Positions 23,846 to 31,644 of a stretch of 64,000 nt of DNA are shown piece after piece (position 1 is the first letter of the stretch; every line of letters begins with the position of its first letter). The notes under the pieces are model-generated. The model was given only the letters and a program-made list of their open reading frames with translations. It was not told the origin of the DNA and searched no databases. A program made the translations under genes and the position numbers. The DNA is from Pseudomonas frederiksbergensis (GTDB taxonomy: Bacteria > Pseudomonadota > Gammaproteobacteria > Pseudomonadales > Pseudomonadaceae): the NCBI RefSeq assembly GCF_001952935.1, contig NZ_CP018319.1, positions 1,539,501-1,603,500 on the forward strand. The letters are read 5' to 3'.

Positions 23846-24137
23846 TCGGTGTATACCGCGCAAGCTTGTTGCTCACCAGGATTGAAATAGCAACAGGCTT
23901 GCGGCTGTACAGCTAAGCCATAACGCGATCCGTAGCAGCTGGCGAAGCCTGCGTTGTTGGTGAAATTGCTCATTGTTCCTGGCAAACAGTTTTTCACAGC
24001 CTTTCTCCAAAAACCGAATTCCTGCGCAGAGTCGTGGTCTTTTAAGTAGGCCCCACCAATCGTGGCTTGCTTTTCGACCTCGGCCGAGCCGCCCACACAT
24101 ACGGCAGCACCGAGACCATCCGTACAAGGAGATATCC

Positions 24138-24389
24138 ATGAAACGTACCGCACTCGCTGGTTTGGTCATGTCTGCTGCAATGTTGGCCTCTCCCGTATTT
24201 GCAGCGGACAACGACCTTTGTACGAGCAAACTGCAGGAGCTCGAAGCCAAAGTGAATGCGCTACCAGCGACCTCCACCAACGCACCGGAGATCAAAAGGC
24301 TGCTGGCCAGCGCCAAAACTTCAAAAGCCGCCGGGGACGACAAGAAATGCGCCACCGAGGCCATCCAGGCATTAGCGCTGACAAACTGA
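24138..24389 (+). CDS. small secreted protein, paralogue 2 (unknown function)
   Basis: The 83-residue product has a signal peptide (MKRTALAGLVMSAAMLASPVFA, cleavage before ADN) and a mature part with two cysteines (DLCTSK and KKCATE), parallel to the protein encoded at 23540. The mature sequences have diverged strongly, but length, export signal, Cys placement and Lys-rich helices agree. Ribosome site AAGGAGA lies 8 nt before the ATG. The 325-nt gap before it contains the first gene's hairpin and a segment that reappears downstream of this gene, which points to a tandem duplication. Confidence 0.82.
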   Translation: MKRTALAGLVMSAAMLASPVFAADNDLCTSKLQELEAKVNALPATSTNAPEIKRLLASAKTSKAAGDDKKCATEAIQALALTN

Positions 24390-24417
24390 GCAACGAACCC
24401 AACCCATGATCACTCGC

Positions 24418-24436
24418 GGCCACCTTCGGGTTGGCC
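24418..24436 (+). terminator. hairpin after small secreted protein 2
   Basis: GGCCACC-TTCG-GGTTGGCC (one bulge) has the same UUCG tetraloop and position as the hairpin at 23820, consistent with duplication of the whole gene-plus-3' unit. Confidence 0.55.
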
Positions 24437-24503
24437 TTCTGACGTGTGTTGGCGTACACTGCGCAGGCTTGTTGCTCACTTTGATTCACAGAGCAACAGA
24501 CTC

Positions 24504-24897
24504 GGGGCCGTTTAGGATTCGACGCCGGTTGCGAAACTTTAGGTGCATGCCGAGTTGGTAACAGAACTCGTAAATCCACTGTTGCAACTTTCTATAGTTG
24601 CCAATGACGAAACCTACGGGGAATACGCTCTCGCTGCGTAAGCAGCCTTAGCCCTTCCCTCCTGGTACCTTCGGGTCCAGCAATCATCAGGGGATGTCTG
24701 TAAACCCAAAGTGATTGTCATATAGAACAGAATCGCCGTGCAGTACGTTGTGGACGAAGCGGCTAAAACTTACACAACTCGCCCAAAGCACCCTGCCCGT
24801 CGGGTCGCTGAGGGTTAACTTAATAGACACGGCTACGCATGTAGTACCGACAGCGGAGTACTGGCGGACGGGGGTTCAAATCCCCCCGGCTCCACCA
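24504..24897 (+). ncRNA. ssrA: tmRNA (ssrA)
   Basis: Transfer-messenger RNA that rescues stalled ribosomes with SmpB. The 5' end GGGGCCGTTTAGGATTCGACG and the 3' end GTTCAAATCCCCCCGGCTCCACCA form the alanyl-tRNA-like domain, including the T-arm and encoded CCA. The resume codon GCC at 24600 opens a tag frame (24600-24638) encoding ANDETYGEYALAA followed by TAA, with the ALAA degradation end. Pseudoknot-forming G/C segments lie between. About 394 nt, normal size. An intrinsic terminator follows 14 nt later. The 3' end is intact with no integrase beside it. Confidence 0.98.
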
Positions 24898-24911
24898 AAT
24901 ACGAAGCAAGA

Positions 24912-24938
24912 CAAAGCCCGCCAAGTGCGGGCTTTGTT
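24912..24938 (+). terminator. ssrA terminator
   Basis: CAAAGCCCGC-CAAGT-GCGGGCTTTGTT: perfect 10-bp stem, 14 nt past the tmRNA CCA end. Confidence 0.88.
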
Positions 24939-25084
24939 GCATCTGGGGTTTGGTCATTCCTGCAGGCCGCATCACCATCCCCGGCAAAAGCGGGCCTGCC
25001 TGTAAAAAGGCTCGCAAGACCACTCCCAAAACAACCTCGCGACCAATGCCACCATCGTCGTCGCGACCTCCCACGGAGACGCCC

Positions 25085-25546
25085 ATGCGCCAAGCCCTCC
25101 TTATCATCGACGTCCAGCCCAGCTTCGCCCCACCTCAATGGCTCATCGAAGGTATCCAGACACTCATCAGTACCCTGCCCAGCGTCGCCACGGTCGAGCG
25201 CCACGACGAATCCAAAACCCCGTTCCAAAAACAACTCGGCTGGCATCCCGCTCCGGACGATGACAGCCTGATTCAGGCCGACCGCATCTTTATCAAGCAC
25301 GGCTACGTGCCTTCGCAGGAAACCATCGAGTATTTGAAAAGCCTGAAGGTGGATCGTGTACTCGTCTGCGGTCTTCAGACCGAGACTTGCTGCCTGGCGG
25401 CGGGGTTTGCGTTGTTTGATGCGGGGTTGCAACCGACGTTGATTACGGATCTGACGGTGGGGTCATCGCTGGATCGGACAGGAAGATTGGGCGTTAAACT
25501 TTGGGAGCATCATTTCAAGCACACGCTCAAATCGAGTGAGCTGTAA
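25085..25546 (+). CDS. isochorismatase-like cysteine hydrolase
   Basis: Small hydrolase of the isochorismatase superfamily (nicotinamidase/ureidoacrylate-type fold). The 153-residue protein shows the Asp-Lys-Cys triad: D9 in LLIIDVQ, K71 in FIKHGY, and the nucleophilic Cys102 in GLQTETCC. Start chosen at the ATG at 25085; 45 in-frame upstream codons read through the tmRNA terminator and are not family-like. Substrate unknown: the family includes hydrolases of N-carbamoyl compounds, nicotinamide and isochorismate. Stands alone between ssrA and the PliG-like gene. Confidence 0.85.
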   Translation: MRQALLIIDVQPSFAPPQWLIEGIQTLISTLPSVATVERHDESKTPFQKQLGWHPAPDDDSLIQADRIFIKHGYVPSQETIEYLKSLKVDRVLVCGLQTETCCLAAGFALFDAGLQPTLITDLTVGSSLDRTGRLGVKLWEHHFKHTLKSSEL

Positions 25547-25626
25547 TCAATGAATTAGTCGGCGATTCAACACAACGGAACCTATGCTGCGGGTTTACCT
25601 GCAACCACTCACTCAGGAAGATCAAC

Positions 25627-26550
25627 ATGAACGTATGGATCGCAGCCGTTCTGGCCGCCATGGTTTCGGTACCTGTACACGCTGCCACCGAGATCGCTCC
25701 TCGTGTCGAGCAGGTCGCCTTCAAAAAGGGCTCCGACACTGTAAAGTTCGCCCATTCCATCAAAGGCCCGCTCACCGCGCAGTACCGTCTGAACGCGAAG
25801 GCCGGCCAGATGATGACTGTGGACTTCAAGTCTTCCAACGCCTCTGCCTACTTCAACATCACCGCGAAAGGTGCGGACTATGCGCTCTTTAACGGATCGA
25901 TCATGGGCAATCACTTTCTGGGCCCCTTGCCCGCCGATGGCGAATACACGGTTCAGGTATACCTGATGCGCAACGCCGCTCGGCGCAATGAAGTGGCCAA
26001 CTACAACCTTTCATTAGGCCTGAGCGCCGGTGATGTGACGGACGGCAATCAGCCGTTCGACCAGACACTTGAATTGCAGGGCATTGGCTTTCATCTGAAG
26101 AGTGTGTCGGTCGATGGAAATCGCGCTCTACACATTGCGCCCCAAGGCCTGGAAATTGATAACTCAGAGATTGTGCGTCCCCTCACCGGCACCATCGCCC
26201 GAGCAGAAGTCGCCGATCTTGATCGCAATGGCTCCCCGGAGATTTACGTATTCATCAGATCTCCGGGGCGCGGGATGCCCGGCGAGCTCATTGCTTATGC
26301 TGCCAACCGCAAGAAGTCGCTTAGCGAGATTTATCTGCCACCTGTCAGCGAGAACCCGAAAACAGCGGCGGGCTACCAGGGCGAGGATGAGTTTGCCGTG
26401 GTGGAAAATACATTGGTGCAGCGGTTCCCGGTTTATGACAGCACGGATGCCGATGCGGGCAGGACGGGGAAAATCCGACAGGTTCAGTACACGTTGATGC
26501 CTGGAGAGGCTGGGTGGGTTTTGAGGGCTTTGGGGACGACTGAGTATTGA
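25627..26550 (+). CDS. secreted protein with PliG-like (g-type lysozyme inhibitor-like) N-terminal half
   Basis: The 307-residue product has a signal peptide (about 19 residues, ending VPVHA-ATE). Residues about 25-130 contain GPLTAQYRLNAKAGQMMTVD, ASAYFNITAKG and YTVQVYLMRNAARRNE. This resembles, from memory, the periplasmic inhibitor of g-type lysozyme (PliG) and related jelly-roll domains. The second half (about 150-307) contains EVADLDRNGSPEIYVFIRS, a calcium-loop-like segment as in integrin/VCBS-type repeats, and is not part of ordinary PliG. It probably acts in the periplasm or outside the cell. Lysozyme inhibition is an inference only. Upstream SD AGGAAG. Confidence 0.7.
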   Translation: MNVWIAAVLAAMVSVPVHAATEIAPRVEQVAFKKGSDTVKFAHSIKGPLTAQYRLNAKAGQMMTVDFKSSNASAYFNITAKGADYALFNGSIMGNHFLGPLPADGEYTVQVYLMRNAARRNEVANYNLSLGLSAGDVTDGNQPFDQTLELQGIGFHLKSVSVDGNRALHIAPQGLEIDNSEIVRPLTGTIARAEVADLDRNGSPEIYVFIRSPGRGMPGELIAYAANRKKSLSEIYLPPVSENPKTAAGYQGEDEFAVVENTLVQRFPVYDSTDADAGRTGKIRQVQYTLMPGEAGWVLRALGTTEY

Positions 26551-26620
26551 AGGATGCTCGCTGGCAAAGTGGTTCCCGTTTGTCCCGGCGGTCAAAGCCC
26601 GAACACTTCGGATGAAGACG

Positions 26621-26986
26621 TGGAGCCCTTTTGCAACGCCGGAGCGCAATCTGCTGTTCAGCGTCAGCGATTTCGACGAAGCCCATCCCGGCCCTTGGGA
26701 GGATGCCGACGGCTGGCTGCGCCTGTTGCACTGGCGTGCGCTTTAGGACGCGTTCATGCGCGAGGATCCCGGCACGCTGCAAGCCGACCGTCGCGAACTG
26801 TTGGCGCGTTTTCACATTCAGGACATGGCGTTCAAAGTGGCCGGTGCGGGCAGTGTCGGGACTCGATGCCAGGTAGCCCTGCTGACCGATGATCAGGAGT
26901 TCCCGCTGTTCCTGCAGTTCAAGGAGGCCCGTCGTTCGGTGCTTGCCGGCTCGGAAGCGAACTTTGCGGCGGATCATTTGCTGTAG
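26621..26986 (+). pseudogene. degraded DUF2252 protein gene
   Basis: Two separate fragments, in different frames, match pieces of the DUF2252 family (predicted kinase-like, ~400+ residues). Fragment 26621-26746 encodes TPERNLLFSVSDFDEAHPGPWED then a stop. Fragment 26756-26986 encodes IQDMAFKVAGAGSVGTRC and ALLTDDQEFPLFLQFKEARRSVL, then a stop. In intact members these blocks are separated by over 100 residues and flanked by long N- and C-terminal parts that are missing here. So the gene has been decayed by deletion and frameshift. Confidence 0.75.
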
Positions 26987-27098
26987 GCGTGTCTCACGGG
27001 TGTGAAGCGGCGAGCACTCATCGACATGAATTTTTCTTCACCCCACGACCTTTCACCAACGGGTACATTGCGCTCGCTCATTCAAGAAACTACGGTTT

Positions 27099-27124
27099 GC
27101 CCGCCCTCCCGCGGGCTTTTTTTT
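27099..27124 (+). terminator. intrinsic terminator upstream of the KaiC cassette
   Basis: GCCCGC-CCTCCC-GCGGGC followed by eight Ts. It lies in the 316-nt gap between the DUF2252 remnant and the KaiC operon; the gap shows no convincing gene, and any promoter for the KaiC operon would be in 27125-27302. Confidence 0.8.
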
Positions 27125-27302
27125 GCCTGCTGTTTTGTTTCCTGCGGAAGCTTCAAACGATACAAATACGTGCCCTGGACGTCATGGCGTTCAGAATGCC
27201 GAGGTTGCCGGGCCATTCTGATCAGCGGGCCCTGACGCAAAGCACTCCCGACGCCGCCATTAGGTGTACCATCGAACACTGTCCATCAGATATCAGTTAG
27301 CC

Positions 27303-27737
27303 ATGTCCACGCTAAGCGATGAGAGCCGCCAGATCGTAGCTTCTCTGGCGCACCGCGTTGGCCCCAACGCTGACATTGCAACAGTCGCGCAAGCGATCGC
27401 ATCAATATTGCAGGATATGGACGCAGCCCTCACGCCCATCATCGGCCAGCAAGGGGTTGCCGCGCTTTATCGCCGCAGCCTCCATTTGTGCGCTTCCAAC
27501 CATCCGCGTCTGGCCCGCACCTATGACAACGTGCAGTCCGGCATGGATCTGACTGCCCTCAAGTCCGTAATCGTTGAGCAAAGCAACGCCGATGCGCTGT
27601 TTTTCGGTGACGTGTTGCTGACCACGTTTTACGAGCTGCTGACCACGCTGATCGGGCCCTCGCTCACCGCACGTTTGCTTCGTGGCGTGTGGGAACCTTC
27701 TTTGAGCGACACCCCTTCGCAGGAAAATTCGCCATGA
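27303..27737 (+). CDS. uncharacterised partner protein of KaiC-like ATPase
   Basis: A 144-residue protein with no signal peptide or membrane segment and a predicted mostly helical fold (MSTLSDESRQIVASLAHRV; FYELLTTLIGPSLTARLLRGVW). I do not recognise a named domain. It is not KaiB (no thioredoxin-like fold) and not KaiA. It overlaps the kaiC start by ATGA, so it is translationally coupled and likely works with it, as a regulator or adaptor between the KaiC-like ATPase and the downstream histidine kinase. The 39-nt upstream in-frame extension lacks a ribosome site; ATG at 27303 chosen. Confidence 0.75.
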   Translation: MSTLSDESRQIVASLAHRVGPNADIATVAQAIASILQDMDAALTPIIGQQGVAALYRRSLHLCASNHPRLARTYDNVQSGMDLTALKSVIVEQSNADALFFGDVLLTTFYELLTTLIGPSLTARLLRGVWEPSLSDTPSQENSP

Positions 27738-29194
27738 GCACCAAAGTGACTATCAACCGCCTGGCCACCGGCGTGCCAGGACTGGACGAGGTGCTGGGCG
27801 GTGGATTGCCGGAGTTTTCGTTCAACCTGATCGCCGGCCCGCCTGGCTGTGGCAAAACCACCCTGGCGCATCAGATGATGTTCGCCCTGGCGACGCCTGA
27901 GCGCCCGGCGCTGTTTTTTACGGTGCTCGGCGAGCCGCCGCTGAAGATGCTGCGTTACCAGCAGCAATTCGACTTTTTCGACAGCGAAGCGATCAACCAC
28001 TCGATCCGCTACATCAACTTGTCCGACGACACCCAAACCGGGAATCTGGACGAAGTGTTGCGGCGCATCGTCAGCGAGGTGGAGGTTCACTCCCCGTCGC
28101 TGGTGTTCGTCGACTCGTTCCGTTCGGTGGTGCTGGCCAGCCAGACCCAGGACAACCCGAACAACAACCTGCCGCAGTTCGTTCAGCAACTGGGCATGTT
28201 GATGACCACCTGGCAGGCGACGACCTTCCTGATTGGCGAATACTTCACCGAAACCGACACCAACCCGATTTTCACCGTGGCCGACGGCCTGATCTGGCTG
28301 CGCCAGAGCGTTCAGCGCAACTCCATGGTGCGCAAGATGGAAATCATGAAGATGCGCGGCCAGCCGACGCTGCCCGGGCTGCACACCTTCCGTATCGCGA
28401 CGTCGGGGATCAAGGTCTTTGCGCCTGCGGCCCTCAACCCGGTTGAAGCACCGCTGGAGTTCCCCATCAAGCGCCTGAAAATGGGCGTGCCACAGCTCGA
28501 CGAGATGCTGGGTGGCGGCCTGCCCCGTGGTTATTCCTTGCTGGTGGCCGGGCCGTCGGGCTCAGGCAAGAGTATTCTGGCAGCGACCTTCCTGGCCGAG
28601 GGCGCGCGCAACGGCGAAACCGGTGTGATCGCGGTGTTTGAACAACGGCCTAATCACTCCCAGAACGCCACCCTTGCGGGCCTGATCCAGAGCGGACAGG
28701 TCGGTCTGGTGGACAGCCGCGCCCCGGACCTGTCCATCGACGAGATCGTGCAATTGCTGCTCAGCGAGATCAGCCGACTCAAAGCCACCCGCGTGGTGAT
28801 CGATTCGTTATCGGGCTTCGAACTGGCGCTGGCACCGACCTTCCGCGAAGATTTTCGCGAGTCGCTGTCGCGCATGGTCACTGCGTTGACGAGCGCCGGG
28901 GTCAGCGTGTTGATGACCTCAGAACTGGAAGACCGCTACACCGACCTGCGCTTCAGCCCTTACGGCACAGCATTTCTTACCGACGCAATCATCGTTCAGC
29001 GCTACATTGAAGTGCAGAGCCGTTTGCTGCGCATCATGGCCGTGGTCAAGGTACGGGCCAGCGCCCATTCCGATGAGTTGCGCCAGTACCACATTGACGA
29101 TAATGGCCTGCACATTGGCGAGATGCTGCCAGACCAGGAAGGTTTACTAGGTGGCCGGCCCACCCGGCAGCGCTTGGGCAAAGACGACGGATGA
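27734..29194 (+). CDS. kaiC-like: KaiC-like double-domain RecA-fold ATPase
   Basis: The 486-residue protein has two tandem KaiC/RadA-type domains. Domain 1 has GVPGLDEVLGGGLPE and Walker A GPPGCGKT (35-42), then Walker B-like LVFVDSFRS. Domain 2 has GVPQLDEMLGGGLPRG, Walker A GPSGSGKS (273-280) and VVIDSLSGFELAL. Layout matches cyanobacterial KaiC and the KaiC homologues of Legionella and Pseudomonas, which are linked to stress adaptation rather than to a proven clock. kaiA and kaiB are absent. It lies between a small coupled protein and a histidine kinase gene 9 nt downstream. Autophosphorylation residues cannot be assigned with confidence. Confidence 0.93.
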   Translation: MSTKVTINRLATGVPGLDEVLGGGLPEFSFNLIAGPPGCGKTTLAHQMMFALATPERPALFFTVLGEPPLKMLRYQQQFDFFDSEAINHSIRYINLSDDTQTGNLDEVLRRIVSEVEVHSPSLVFVDSFRSVVLASQTQDNPNNNLPQFVQQLGMLMTTWQATTFLIGEYFTETDTNPIFTVADGLIWLRQSVQRNSMVRKMEIMKMRGQPTLPGLHTFRIATSGIKVFAPAALNPVEAPLEFPIKRLKMGVPQLDEMLGGGLPRGYSLLVAGPSGSGKSILAATFLAEGARNGETGVIAVFEQRPNHSQNATLAGLIQSGQVGLVDSRAPDLSIDEIVQLLLSEISRLKATRVVIDSLSGFELALAPTFREDFRESLSRMVTALTSAGVSVLMTSELEDRYTDLRFSPYGTAFLTDAIIVQRYIEVQSRLLRIMAVVKVRASAHSDELRQYHIDDNGLHIGEMLPDQEGLLGGRPTRQRLGKDDG

Positions 29195-29203
29195 GCAAAA
29201 ATC

Positions 29204-30226
29204 ATGAGTGAGGCCAATGGCAAGGACAAGGAAGCAATGGCCACCGCCGCTCGCGAACTGTTCCTGCTCGGCCAGAAAACTGTTGAGGCACGGGCCGTGC
29301 TGGCGGCGCTGCAAAAAGAGCTGAACGACGCCAATACCCGACTGGTCGATAGCCAGCAGGTCGAGCAACTGATCGAAGCCAATCAGCAATTGGTGCTGGC
29401 GATTTTGCTGGCGCAGTCCGATGCAGAAAAACCCCAGCGCACGCAGGAAGAACAACGACTGTTCCTGGAGATGCGTGAAGCCAACGCCCAATTGGTGATC
29501 GCGGCCCTGAGCGCGCAAGACCTGCAAGCCTCGGCCGAACACACCCTGGAACAACAACGCAACATCCTCACCCTGGTGGCCCACGAACTGCGCAATCCGC
29601 TGACGCCCATCAGCATGATTGCCGGGCGCCTGGTGCGCGTGCCCAGTGAGGAACTGCCGCGCATGCAGGCGCTGATCGAAGGCCAGGTGCAGCACATGTC
29701 GCGGCTGGTGGATGATTTGCTCGATGTCTCCCGCGCCAGCACCGGCAAGCTGCGTCTCGATCGCCGCATCGTGGACATGGTGCAGATCATCCATCAGGCC
29801 ATCGCAGTGTGCAGCCCGGTGATGACTGCTCACCATTTGCACTTCAGCGCTGAACTGCCCGAGTGCGTGTTGGCGATGAATGGCGACCCGGTGCGCCTCA
29901 CGCAGATTCTCGGCAATCTGCTGGGCAACGCGGCCAAATACACGCCATCGGGCGGCAATGTCACGCTTTCGGTGACCGCTGAAGCCGACGTGCTGCAAAT
30001 GAGCATTTGCGATGACGGCATCGGCATTTCCGCCAAGGCGCTACCGTTTATCTTCGAGCCGTTTGTGCAAGACGTTCACGCCATCGGCTTTAATGGTGCA
30101 GGCCTTGGCATTGGCTTGACGGTGGTTCGCGAGCTGGTCGAAGCCCATGGCGGCACGGTCATCGGGATGAGCGACGGTGATGGCAAGGGCAGCACCTTTA
30201 TCGTGACGTTACCGCTGGCGGTTTGA
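29204..30226 (+). CDS. cytoplasmic sensor histidine kinase of the KaiC cassette
   Basis: The 340-residue protein begins with a Gln/Glu-rich coiled coil (residues about 10-115) and has no membrane segment or signal peptide. The HisKA box is LTLVAHELRNPLTPI with the phospho-accepting His127. The HATPase domain shows the N-box ILGNLLGNAAKYTP, G1 CDDGIGIS and G2 GAGLGIGLTVV. It starts 9 nt after the KaiC-like gene. By analogy with cyanobacterial SasA, which takes output from KaiC, it may read the ATPase state. No response regulator is encoded beside it, so its partner is elsewhere. Confidence 0.93.
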   Translation: MSEANGKDKEAMATAARELFLLGQKTVEARAVLAALQKELNDANTRLVDSQQVEQLIEANQQLVLAILLAQSDAEKPQRTQEEQRLFLEMREANAQLVIAALSAQDLQASAEHTLEQQRNILTLVAHELRNPLTPISMIAGRLVRVPSEELPRMQALIEGQVQHMSRLVDDLLDVSRASTGKLRLDRRIVDMVQIIHQAIAVCSPVMTAHHLHFSAELPECVLAMNGDPVRLTQILGNLLGNAAKYTPSGGNVTLSVTAEADVLQMSICDDGIGISAKALPFIFEPFVQDVHAIGFNGAGLGIGLTVVRELVEAHGGTVIGMSDGDGKGSTFIVTLPLAV

Positions 30227-30283
30227 GTTTTCCCGCTGGCCACGCAATGCTTGCGCGATGATCCCCGTGAACCGGAGCGCCCT

Positions 30284-30886
30284 ATGCCGCTGCTTTCCCT
30301 GCCCTGTAAACGCTTGACGCTGGCAGTGCTCGACCCTGAACAGGCGACGCTGGAAAGCGACTTCTACCGGCGCAACCTGAGGCATCTCGCCCGGTGGTCG
30401 CCGATTCGCCCCGTCGATTACCACAGCCCTGAACGCATCCGCCCGCGCCTTGAAGTGCAAGCCAGCGCTTTCCAGGCGGGTCTGGCGGTGCATTTCGCGT
30501 TGCTGGATCAGGACAGCGGCCAGATGATCGGCGCCTGCAACTTCAGCGGCATCACTCGCGGGGCATTTCAAGCCTGCTATCTCGGTTACCACATCGACGA
30601 ATCTCATCAGGGCCAGGGCTTGATGCAGGAAGCACTCGAAGCGGGAATCGGCTACATGTTCGATGAGCAGAAACTGCACCGGATCATGGCCAATTACATC
30701 CCTGGCAATGAACGCAGTGCACGGCTGCTGGAGCGTCTGGGATTTGAACGTGAGGGCTATGCCAAGGCGTACCTGAGTATCGCCGGGCGCTGGCAGGATC
30801 ATGTGTTGACGGCGTTGATCAATGATCGCTTTGAAACGCCGGAAGAGCGCTGGTCCAGCGGTTGCTCCAACCGCGCTCGCCCATAG
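30284..30886 (+). CDS. GNAT-family N-acetyltransferase (RimJ-like)
   Basis: A 200-residue acetyltransferase. Visible motifs are GYHIDESHQGQGLMQEAL (acetyl-CoA pyrophosphate-binding loop, Q-G-x-G type) and NERSARLLERLGFEREGY, both typical of ribosomal-protein N-terminal acetyltransferases of the RimJ/RimL group. Start at the ATG at 30284 (SD GGAGCG). Its 3' end overlaps the convergent PAP2 gene by 88 bp, so the last 30 or so codons of each gene are antisense to each other. Target protein unknown. Confidence 0.86.
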   Translation: MPLLSLPCKRLTLAVLDPEQATLESDFYRRNLRHLARWSPIRPVDYHSPERIRPRLEVQASAFQAGLAVHFALLDQDSGQMIGACNFSGITRGAFQACYLGYHIDESHQGQGLMQEALEAGIGYMFDEQKLHRIMANYIPGNERSARLLERLGFEREGYAKAYLSIAGRWQDHVLTALINDRFETPEERWSSGCSNRARP

Positions 30887-31644
30887 AACGCCAACGCTGT
30901 CAGCAAACACGCCAGCCATACGAAGATCCCCGCCCAGAAGGTGTGGGACATGTAGTGCCAGCCTTGCAGAACCCGCGTCGTGCCATAGACGAAACCGAGC
31001 AGCAGCGAGCCGTACATCACCGCTTTGGAATAGCGCCAGCGGTAACGACGCGCCACGAAGTACAACGCCAGCAGGGTGAAGCCGCCCGAAGCATGTCCGC
31101 CCGGCCAGCAGCGCCCGTCACCCGCGACTTTCAGCAAATCGAAATTCTCATACCACTCTTTGTGCTCGATTTTCCCGCCGTACTGGGTCGTTTCGATCGG
31201 GCAGTACACGCTGGTGTGGCCCTTGAGATAGTGGATCACCCCGGTGCTGATGGAGAACGCGAACACCACATAGAGGAAGTCCCGACGGTGCTTGCTGGCA
31301 AACCGAAGCACTGGCGCGGCTTTGATCTTTTCCAGGAACGCGATGATTTTCGAATGCTTTTCGGCCTTCAGACGCGGCCAGAGAAACGATAGCAAGGCGC
31401 CGACGATCGCTAGCTCTCCTGTCCAGTTCGGGATGATCCGCGCCCATTTATGGGTGATCTTTTCGAACAGGTGGACGTGATCCAGCGGAAACGTCTGCGT
31501 GACCGGGTCGTAAAAGAGATCATTGAACGCGATGTCGATTTTGGTCAGGTCGAATAGCAGGAAAATCACAACCGCACAGGCCAGCGGAATGCCGAAGTTC
31601 ACCCAATAAAAGTGGTAACGGGAAGACCCAGAAAGTGAATTCAT
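30799..31644 (-). CDS. PAP2-family membrane phosphatase
   Basis: Integral membrane phosphatase of 281 residues. Visible are an N-terminal hydrophobic segment, about four more segments, and the PAP2 motifs: KGHTSVYCP (motif 1-like region), GGHASGG in CWPGGHASGGFTLL (motif 2 with catalytic His) and GTTRVLQGWHYMSHT (motif 3 with Arg and the second His). Family members dephosphorylate lipid phosphates, lipid A or undecaprenyl pyrophosphate; the substrate cannot be told apart here. It overlaps the Ais-like phosphatase gene by ATGA, so the two form an operon, and a role in envelope lipid phosphate trimming is likely. Confidence 0.88.
   Translation of the reverse strand: MNSLSGSSRYHFYWVNFGIPLACAVVIFLLFDLTKIDIAFNDLFYDPVTQTFPLDHVHLFEKITHKWARIIPNWTGELAIVGALLSFLWPRLKAEKHSKIIAFLEKIKAAPVLRFASKHRRDFLYVVFAFSISTGVIHYLKGHTSVYCPIETTQYGGKIEHKEWYENFDLLKVAGDGRCWPGGHASGGFTLLALYFVARRYRWRYSKAVMYGSLLLGFVYGTTRVLQGWHYMSHTFWAGIFVWLACLLTALAFYGRARLEQPLDQRSSGVSKRSLINAVNT

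Noticed and set aside
24504..24950. tmRNA 3' end as a genomic-island attachment site
   Set aside because: ssrA is a common integration target, but the 3' end is intact, no direct repeat of it is seen in the window and no integrase gene lies beside it.
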